From the NCBI GenBank assembly GCA_028869325.1, contig JAGWST010000419.1, forward strand, positions 1-6,204: a stretch of DNA of 6,204 nt, in the 5' to 3' direction. The translations under genes were made by a program, and so were the position numbers. This DNA comes from a bacterium (lineage in GTDB: Bacteria; Vulcanimicrobiota; Vulcanimicrobiia; Vulcanimicrobiales; SCRA01). Each line of letters starts with the position of its first letter. Within the stretch, counting starts at the first letter, position 1. Below the pieces are notes generated by a model, which saw only the letters and a list, made by a program, of their open reading frames with translations, was not told the origin of the DNA and searched no databases. Shown here piece after piece: positions 1 through 5,018 of this stretch.

Positions 1-91
<91 letters not shown>

Positions 92-145
92 TCACGAGTG
101 CTTGCTCTGGACCTCTGAACGGAGCGCCGGCCAAAGCGGGCGATA

Positions 146-1030
146 CTACCTCGTACCCGTGGGCGGCGCCTGCTCGTAAGCCGAGGCGAGCCGCTTGGCC
201 AGGCGGATCAAGGCCTGGAGCCGGCCGTTGAGCGTCGGCCTGCTGGCGGGGGGACGGCAACGGGCCGCCAGCTCCCCCAGCGTCAGCTCGGGGTGCTTGA
301 GCCGCAGCTCCGCCGCCTCGCGCAGGGCGGGCGTCAGCCGGTGGAGGCCGTAGCGCTCGCGGATCGTCTCGATGGCCAGCCGTTGGCGCGCCGCGGCATG
401 CACGGCACGGGCGACGTTGGCCGCCTCCACGTTGACCAGGCGACGGATGCGGTTCTTGGTCTCCTTGACGGCGCGCACGTCCTCCAGATGCAGCACGGCG
501 CCGTGGGCGCCGATGGCGGCCAGCGTGGCGACCACCGCCTCGCCCTCTTTGAAATAGAGCAACGCCCGGCCGCGGCGCACACTGCGCCGCGCGGCAAGCC
601 CTTCGGCAGTGAGCAGCATGGCGATGCGCCGCGCCGCCTGCTCATCGTGCGGCGTGAACTCGAGGTGGTATCCCTTTCCCGGCAGCGAGAGCGAGCCGCA
701 CGTCAGAAACGCGGCGCGCAGCTCGACGCGGCGGCAGCAGCGCCGCTTGGGTTTGAGGGGCACGCCCTCGCGCAGGTCGGCAGGCACCTCGGCAACATAC
801 TGCGTCGCACGGTAGAGGCGCAGGCTCGGCATGCCGGAGATGGGCGTCGCGGTCTCGCGCGGCTGCAGGGCGTGGAAGAGACGCGCGACGGCGGCGCGCT
901 GCGTGCGAAAGCGCCCATGCGCGGCGCCGTAGTACGCCAAGCCGCGGAGCAACGTCTGACGGCAGCACGCCGTCTCGGGATGCTCGCGCGCGAGCGCGTC
1001 CTTGACGTCGGCGGAGAGCGTGCTGCGCAT
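146..1030 (-). CDS. whiA: WhiA-type DNA-binding regulator (LAGLIDADG-like plus helix-turn-helix)
   Basis: A 294-residue protein, close to the family's usual length of about 300-330. WhiA proteins combine a degenerate homing-endonuclease fold with a C-terminal HTH. They regulate sporulation in Streptomyces and affect cell division or chromosome functions in Bacillus. Visible family signatures are the CCRQTLLRGL segment near residues 22-31, the second LAGLIDADG-like repeat at about 98-125 (RRCCRRVELRAAFL, then G-KGYHLEF), the highly conserved stretch 160-206 (FKEGEAVVATLAAIGAH, VRAVKETKNRIRRLVN, EAANV), and the HTH at about 222-271 (LTPALREAAELRLKHPE to LNGRLQALIRLAKRLA). The ATG at 1028-1030 follows directly after an in-frame TAG, so the protein cannot be longer. 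A GGTGGTGG stretch upstream is a weak ribosome-binding candidate. gap lies 72 bp downstream; rapZ and yvcK, the usual upstream partners, are absent here and the upstream neighbour is divergent. Confidence 0.93.
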   Translation of the reverse strand: MRSTLSADVKDALAREHPETACCRQTLLRGLAYYGAAHGRFRTQRAAVARLFHALQPRETATPISGMPSLRLYRATQYVAEVPADLREGVPLKPKRRCCRRVELRAAFLTCGSLSLPGKGYHLEFTPHDEQAARRIAMLLTAEGLAARRSVRRGRALLYFKEGEAVVATLAAIGAHGAVLHLEDVRAVKETKNRIRRLVNVEAANVARAVHAAARQRLAIETIRERYGLHRLTPALREAAELRLKHPELTLGELAARCRPPASRPTLNGRLQALIRLAKRLASAYEQAPPTGTR

Positions 1031-1115
1031 CTACTGCGGCGGGTCCACCACCAGGTGCCCCGCATCTTTCGCAAGAGAGGTCGTTTGTTCGCTCCAGTGA
1101 ACGCTCGGTAGCAAG
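1031..1115. promoter_or_regulatory. Divergent intergenic region between whiA and the EamA transporter gene
   Basis: This 85-bp spacer must hold the start signals for the plus-strand transporter gene, and probably for whiA since nothing upstream is co-oriented. I could not identify a convincing -35/-10 pair on either strand. It contains a 16-bp imperfect dyad at 1087-1102 (described separately) and a small GNRA-loop inverted repeat at 1065-1076 (TCTT-TCGC-AAGA). The promoter role follows from gene arrangement, not from recognised boxes. Confidence 0.5.
1087..1102. promoter_or_regulatory. Imperfect 16-bp dyad, possible operator
   Basis: GTTCGCTCCAGTGAAC reads almost the same on both strands: 6 of 8 half-site positions pair (GTTC/GAAC arms, plus two more). 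It is near the middle of the divergent spacer, 13 bp before the transporter ATG. Size and position suit a dimeric repressor site, but a chance dyad of this quality is quite possible in 85 bp and no regulator is known. Confidence 0.22.
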
Positions 1116-2048
1116 ATGGCCGCTGCCGCCGTTTCTTCTCGCCACGGGCTCGCCCTGCTCCTCGGCACGACGGGCGTCGTGGCCTTCAGCGTCACGCTGC
1201 CGGCGACACGGGCAGCCGTGCCGTACCTCGGCGGGACGTTCGTGGGGTTGGGACGGGCCGTGGTGGCCGCCGTCCTGGCGGCGATCGTGCTGGCCGTCAT
1301 GCGCGAGCGGCTCCCCGAACGCCGCCATTGGGGCGGTCTGGCGGTGGTTGCCCTGGGCGTCGTGGTCGGCTTCCCGCTGCTCTCGGCGATCGCGCTCCAG
1401 AGCCTCCCCTCGGCGCACAGCGCCGTGGTCATCGGCCTGCTGCCGGCGGCCACGGCCGTCATGGCCGTGCTCCGCGCCCACGAGCGGCCGAGCTTGACGT
1501 TCTGGGCCGGATGCACCGCCGGCGTGGTGGCGGTGCTGATCTTCGCGGCCGTGCAGGGCGCGGGACGTCCGCGCCCCGGCGACGCGCTGCTGTTGGGGGC
1601 TGTGGTGCTGGGGGCGCTCGGCTACGCGGAGGGCGGGCGCATCTCGCGTGAGATCGGGGGCTGGCGCGTGATCTCCTGGGCGCTGATCCTCTCGGCTCCG
1701 CTGCTGGTCGTCCCCACGGCGATCGCCGCGCGCGACATTGCGGCCCCCGTTCCAGCCGCCGCTTGGCTCGGCTTTGCCTACGTCAGCGCGATCAGCATGT
1801 ATCTGGGCTTCTTCGCGTGGTACCGTGGGCTGGCGTTGGGCGGCGTGGCGCGCATCGGCCAGATCCAGCTCATCCAACCGGTACTCACGCTGGTGTGGTC
1901 GGTCCTGCTGCTGGGAGAGCACGTGAATGCACTAACCGTCGTCGCGGCACTGCTGGTGCTGGCCAGCGCGGCCGTCGCGCAGCGCACGCGAGCGGGCGAT
2001 CAGAGCGGCGGGAGCCCGTCGTCCTCGCGCTCGGCGACGATCTCGTAG
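1116..2048 (+). CDS. EamA-family (DMT superfamily) membrane transporter
   Basis: A 310-residue, very hydrophobic protein of the usual length for 10-TM drug/metabolite transporters, which are inner-membrane exporters or importers of metabolites and amino acids. About ten membrane segments can be drawn, near residues 9-30, 37-62, 72-95, 102-119, 125-145, 155-172, 183-204, 212-236, 243-265 and 270-289. They form two EamA repeats. The second repeat carries the signature near residues 251-269 (QLIQPVLTLVWSVLLLGEHV), and the equivalent place in repeat one is GLLPAATAVMAVLRAHERP at 107-125, where the usual GE is altered. The ATG at 1116 has no strong Shine-Dalgarno. It is the only plus-strand gene here, divergent from whiA. 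Its last 49 bases, encoding a hydrophilic Ser-rich tail, overlap the 3' end of rqcP. The substrate cannot be told from sequence. Confidence 0.9.
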   Translation: MAAAAVSSRHGLALLLGTTGVVAFSVTLPATRAAVPYLGGTFVGLGRAVVAAVLAAIVLAVMRERLPERRHWGGLAVVALGVVVGFPLLSAIALQSLPSAHSAVVIGLLPAATAVMAVLRAHERPSLTFWAGCTAGVVAVLIFAAVQGAGRPRPGDALLLGAVVLGALGYAEGGRISREIGGWRVISWALILSAPLLVVPTAIAARDIAAPVPAAAWLGFAYVSAISMYLGFFAWYRGLALGGVARIGQIQLIQPVLTLVWSVLLLGEHVNALTVVAALLVLASAAVAQRTRAGDQSGGSPSSSRSATIS

Positions 2049-2275
2049 AGCGAGGCGGGATCGACCTTTGCTCCGGGCCGCTCCGGCACGGCCAAGACGC
2101 GCACGGTAACCACGCGGCGCGCGTAGTGAATCTCCAGCTCGTCGCCGCTCTGCACCCGGTAGCCGGGCTTGAGCGGATGACCGCCGCGCAGCACCCGCCC
2201 CGCATCCAGCGCCTCTTTGGCCACGGTCCGGCGCTTGGAGAGTCGCGCGACCTTCATGAACTTGTCGAGACGCAT
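2000..2275 (-). CDS. rqcP: RqcP-type S4-domain RNA-binding protein (YabO family)
   Basis: A 91-residue protein starting MRLDKFMKVARLSKRRTVAK, the typical opening of the S4 RNA-binding fold, continuing with DAGRV, a basic GG-PLKPGYRV turn and SGDELEIHYARRVVTVRVL. Length and sequence resemble Bacillus RqcP (YabO). RqcP acts with RqcH on stalled 50S subunits: it binds the subunit and peptidyl-tRNA, promoting C-terminal alanine tailing of stuck nascent chains. The related Hsp15 is the alternative family, but it is longer with a basic C-terminal tail, whereas this C-terminus is acidic (EREDD). The ATG at 2273-2275 is preceded by a stop close upstream in the spacer and lacks a strong Shine-Dalgarno. 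It is last in the mfd-parvulin-mazG-kal-rqcP series, 31 bp after the kal-like gene. RqcP next to a YabN-like gene matches the Bacillus yabN-yabO order, supporting the call. Confidence 0.88.
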   Translation of the reverse strand: MRLDKFMKVARLSKRRTVAKEALDAGRVLRGGHPLKPGYRVQSGDELEIHYARRVVTVRVLAVPERPGAKVDPASLYEIVAEREDDGLPPL

Positions 2276-2306
2276 GATTTACGTCATACCGTCGTTGCCG
2301 AGAGGC

Positions 2307-2696
2307 TTATTTACGCTGCAGCGCGGCCGGCGTCACGCAGGTTCCGCTCGCGCGTACCACCACCAGCGGCTCCTCCAGCACGTCGGCGGCCGAGGGCCCC
2401 AGATCGTAACGTGCGGCGATCACCTTGCGCGCCACGAACGAGATGGCGCGCGAGGTCTTGCCCACGCGCGTGATGCGCCCCTCGGCCTCGATGTAATCGC
2501 CGGCGTGAACGGGCGCCAAGAACTCCACGCTGTCGTACGCGGCGAAGAGCCCCTCGTCGCCGTCGTGGACGATCAACAGCTCCGTCGCCACGTCGCCGAA
2601 GAGCGCGAGCACGCGCGCACCGTCGACCAGATCGCCGCCGTAGTGCGCGTCGTGGGCGCTCATGCGCACCCGAATGCGCGCGACGTACTCGTTCAC
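2307..2696 (-). CDS. kal: Probable 3-aminobutyryl-CoA ammonia-lyase (hotdog-fold, Kal family)
   Basis: A 129-residue single-domain hotdog protein. The opening [22 protein letters not shown] followed by [34 protein letters not shown] and the RASGTCVTP ending match what I know of Kal, the small lyase that removes ammonia from L-3-aminobutyryl-CoA to give crotonyl-CoA in lysine fermentation. Conserved candidates for the active site are H15/D16/H18, D23 and E76 or E79 around VEFLAP, but I cannot assign catalysis. The start is a GTG at 2694-2696 whose bases overlap the mazG TGA (GTGA), implying translational coupling. No other lysine-fermentation gene (kamA, kamD/E, kdd, kce) lies in the window; the neighbours are MazG and RqcP. 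A related acyl-CoA thioesterase or dehydratase of the hotdog superfamily is the alternative, and the exact substrate is unproven. Confidence 0.78.
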   Translation of the reverse strand: MNEYVARIRVRMSAHDAHYGGDLVDGARVLALFGDVATELLIVHDGDEGLFAAYDSVEFLAPVHAGDYIEAEGRITRVGKTSRAISFVARKVIAARYDLGPSAADVLEEPLVVVRASGTCVTPAALQRK

Positions 2697-3904
2697 GGCG
2701 TCACCTCCGTCTTGGCCAGCTGCCAGAGCTCCTCCATCTCGTCGAGCGTCAGATCGGAGAGCTCGCGCCCTTGCGCGGCGGCGCGCGCCTCGACGAATGA
2801 GAACCGGCGGTAGAACTTCTCGTTGGCCTCGCGCAGCGCGCCCTCGGCATCGATCTTCAGCGTGCGCGCGATATTCACCGCGGTGAAGAGCACGTCACCC
2901 AGCTCCTCGCGCACATGCTCCTCCTCGTGCGTGCCGCCGTGCCTGGCGCCGGCCGAGCGTAACGCCTCCGCCAACTCACGCAACTCCTCGTCCAGCTTCT
3001 CCAGCACACCGGTCAGCTCGGGCCAGTCGAAGCCCACGCGCGATGCCTTCTCCTGCATGCGTTGCGCGCGCAACAGCGAGCCCAGGCCCTTGGGGATGCC
3101 GTCCAGACGGCTCTTGCGCAGTTGGCCGGCGCGCTCTTTGGACTTGAGCCGCTCCCAGTTCATCCAGAGCTCGTCCAGACCGCTGACAGAGGTATCGCCG
3201 AAGACGTGCGGGTGGCGGCGCACCATCTTGTTGGAGAGCGCGTCGATCACGTCCGCCACGGAGAACTTGCCGCGCTCGGTTGCGAGCTGAGCATGGAAGA
3301 CGATCTGCAGCAGTAGGTCTCCCAGCTCCTCGACCAGCGAGTGATCGTCCTCGCCCTCCACGGCGTCGACCACCTCGTAGGTCTCTTCGATCAGGTAGGG
3401 CAGCAGCGTGCGGTGCGTCTGCTCGCGGTCCCACGGGCAGGAGCGGCGAAGGCGCGCCATGATCTCCACCAGCTGCTCCCAGCTATAGTGGGCGCTGGCC
3501 GGCGGCAGCGGCACCAGCGGCATCGTCACCGCCGCGGAGAGCGTGGCGCGCGGCATCCCCGGCACCAGCGTCACCGCGATGCCGGCGTGCTCCAACGCGC
3601 GCAGCAGCACGGGCAAGCCGGGGAAATCCGAGAGGGGATTCCCCAGCACGCCAAGTGCGTAGTCGACGCCCGATCCGGCTGCCGGAGCAGCGGCTGCCAG
3701 TGCAGAGACGACGCGCTCGATCTCCGGCTCGCTGCCGCGGATGAACAACGCGGGGTCGTGTACGAGCTGCTGCTCGAGCACGACCCCGGCGCCATGGAGA
3801 AACTTGGCCAGCTCTGGGGGCGCTTGGAGCGCGGTCGCTCGCGGAGCCTCTTTGAGCGCCTCCAGACTCCCCCGCGTCAGCAGGTCCGGATCACCCGGAC
3901 CCAA
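2693..3904 (-). CDS. mazG: YabN-like fusion: shortened methylase-like domain plus tandem MazG pyrophosphohydrolase domains
   Basis: MazG hydrolyses (d)NTPs to NMP and pyrophosphate, clearing aberrant nucleotides in the cytoplasm. Two MazG all-alpha domains are visible. The first is near residues 144-236, with CPWDREQTH and metal ligands in [11 protein letters not shown] (E173, E174, E177, D180) and EELGD (E193, D196). The second is near 290-370, with DEELRELAE (E306, E307, E310) and EELGD (E334, D337). Both metal motifs look intact. The N-terminal ~140 residues resemble the first lobe of tetrapyrrole/SAM methylases (GPGDPDLLT, then [21 protein letters not shown] and TLVPG), as in Bacillus YabN. 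The second methylase lobe is missing, so the protein is 403 residues against about 490. The start given is TTG at 3902-3904. The frame stays open upstream as SRATLRIVG, and the family's first beta strand (RIVGLGPGD) suggests the true start may be CTG at 3917-3919. It lies just after the parvulin gene, in the same frame past its TAG. Confidence 0.9.
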   Translation of the reverse strand: MGPGDPDLLTRGSLEALKEAPRATALQAPPELAKFLHGAGVVLEQQLVHDPALFIRGSEPEIERVVSALAAAAPAAGSGVDYALGVLGNPLSDFPGLPVLLRALEHAGIAVTLVPGMPRATLSAAVTMPLVPLPPASAHYSWEQLVEIMARLRRSCPWDREQTHRTLLPYLIEETYEVVDAVEGEDDHSLVEELGDLLLQIVFHAQLATERGKFSVADVIDALSNKMVRRHPHVFGDTSVSGLDELWMNWERLKSKERAGQLRKSRLDGIPKGLGSLLRAQRMQEKASRVGFDWPELTGVLEKLDEELRELAEALRSAGARHGGTHEEEHVREELGDVLFTAVNIARTLKIDAEGALREANEKFYRRFSFVEARAAAQGRELSDLTLDEMEELWQLAKTEVTP

Positions 3905-3931
3905 ACCGACGATCCGCAGCGTGGCGCGACT

Positions 3932-4903
3932 CTACTTCTTCGCCGGAGCCTGCGTTGCCGGGGCCGGCGCCGGAGTGGAGGCCGCGGGCGGCGCGCTGGG
4001 CGGCGGCGTGGGCGGAAGCAGATCGGCGAAGCGCTGATCGTAGATCTCGATCTTCGCGCCGTTGCGCAGGCTGCCCAGGAACGAAGGCACGAGCTGGGAC
4101 TCTTGCTGCTGCGTCAACTGCTGCTTGACCAGCGGTGCGGAGCTCGCCAACGTGGCCTTCTGCGCGGGGCGCCGCTCTTCGACCTGAATGATGTGATAGC
4201 CGAAGGGCGATTTCACCGGCGGGCTAATCTGGCCGATCGGCAACGAGAACGCGGCGTTCTGGAAGGCCGGCACCATCTGCCCCTTACCGAACCATCCCAG
4301 CTCACCGCCCTTGTCCTTGCTGCCGGGATCGATCGAGTACTCCTTGGCCAGATCCTCGAACTTCTGCCCCTGCTTGAGCTTTTGCTCCACGACGCCGGCC
4401 GTCTTGAGGTCGGGCACCAGGATGTGGCGCGCGCGAGCCTGCTCGGGCTTATCGTATGCGGCGTGGTTCTTTTCGAAGAAGGCCTTGACGTCGGCGTCGC
4501 TGACGTGCACCTGCGGCGCGACGGCCTTCTCCAGGAGCACCTGCTGCGTGACGATCTGCTTGACGTCATCCATGGTGAGGCCCTGCTGCTTGATCAAGGC
4601 GTCGAACTGCCCTGCCGGGTAGCGGCCCTTGATCTCGTCGATCTTCTTTTGGATCTCGGGGCCGCTGGCGGTGATGCCCTTCTGCTTGGCGTAATCGTCG
4701 AGCAGCGCGGTCTGGATAAGTTGCCCGAGCATCTGCTTGCCGCCCGGGCTGGCCTCCAGCTTTGTGTCCAACTGGGCTTTGGTAATCTTCTGGCCGTTGA
4801 CCGAGGCCAGCGTCTTGCCGCCGCCCGAACAGGCAGCGAGCGAGAGACCCAGGGCGCTCGCGGCTGCCAGAGCCACCAGCCGGTGCTTTGTCCACGTGCT
4901 CAC
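3932..4903 (-). CDS. prsA: Parvulin-type peptidyl-prolyl isomerase lipoprotein (PrsA/SurA-like foldase)
   Basis: A 323-residue exported foldase that should isomerise X-Pro bonds in proteins outside the cytoplasmic membrane. A lipoprotein signal peptide is clear: K6-H-R, hydrophobic 9-22, lipobox L22-A-A-C25, then SGGG. It is followed by a SurA/PrsA-type helical chaperone region (about 30-150) and one parvulin domain at about 155-243, with ARARHILV (H160), GGELGWFGKGQMVPAFQNAAF and GYHIIQVEERRP (H237) showing the catalytic-core pattern. The C-terminal ~30 residues are a Pro/Ala-rich tail ending in AKK. The start is GTG at 4901-4903, chosen because GGAG lies 8 nt upstream and the signal peptide begins right there. 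A 115-bp spacer separates it from mfd upstream, and mazG follows immediately downstream. Lipid anchoring favours PrsA over periplasmic SurA, though the naming is by resemblance. Confidence 0.9.
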   Translation of the reverse strand: MSTWTKHRLVALAAASALGLSLAACSGGGKTLASVNGQKITKAQLDTKLEASPGGKQMLGQLIQTALLDDYAKQKGITASGPEIQKKIDEIKGRYPAGQFDALIKQQGLTMDDVKQIVTQQVLLEKAVAPQVHVSDADVKAFFEKNHAAYDKPEQARARHILVPDLKTAGVVEQKLKQGQKFEDLAKEYSIDPGSKDKGGELGWFGKGQMVPAFQNAAFSLPIGQISPPVKSPFGYHIIQVEERRPAQKATLASSAPLVKQQLTQQQESQLVPSFLGSLRNGAKIEIYDQRFADLLPPTPPPSAPPAASTPAPAPATQAPAKK

Positions 4904-4926
4904 GTACTACACTCCATAGCAACGAA

Positions 4927-4948
4927 ACCGCCCCGAGGGAGGGGCAGC
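4927..4948 (-). terminator. GC-rich hairpin in the mfd-parvulin spacer, possible weak terminator or attenuator
   Basis: On the minus strand GCTGCCCC pairs with GGGGCGGT (8 pairs, two of them G-T wobbles) around a TCCCTC loop, and is followed by TTCGTT. The U-tract is poor, so full termination after mfd is doubtful. The hairpin ends 23 bp before the parvulin GTG, so it could instead lie in that gene's leader. A second imperfect stem with a short AACG loop lies at 4968-4985, without any U-tract. Confidence 0.3.
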
Positions 4949-5018
4949 GGATGGTGGTTCGCCCGGGGGGGAGGCGTTCCTCTCCGGCGGCACGACGCTC
5001 GGCCGCACACTCAGCCCG

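Noticed and set aside
1065..1076. Small inverted repeat TCTT-TCGC-AAGA in the divergent spacer
   Set aside because: Only four base pairs; too short to claim as a functional hairpin or operator.
293..1111. 272-codon plus-strand open frame opposite whiA
   Set aside because: Antisense shadow of whiA with no protein-like motifs.
642..1922. 426-codon open frame on the minus strand opposite the EamA gene and overlapping whiA in another frame
   Set aside because: The product is dominated by Arg, His, Gln and Asp with no domain-like pattern, while the EamA and WhiA readings have clear family signatures.
2217..2813. 198-codon plus-strand open frame opposite kal and the mazG 3' end
   Set aside because: Antisense shadow; the kal and mazG readings have family-level motifs and coupled start/stop signals.
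2693..3904. The two MazG domains considered as a recent tandem duplication
   Set aside because: Two MazG domains in one chain is the normal architecture of MazG/YabN proteins and the copies are strongly diverged.
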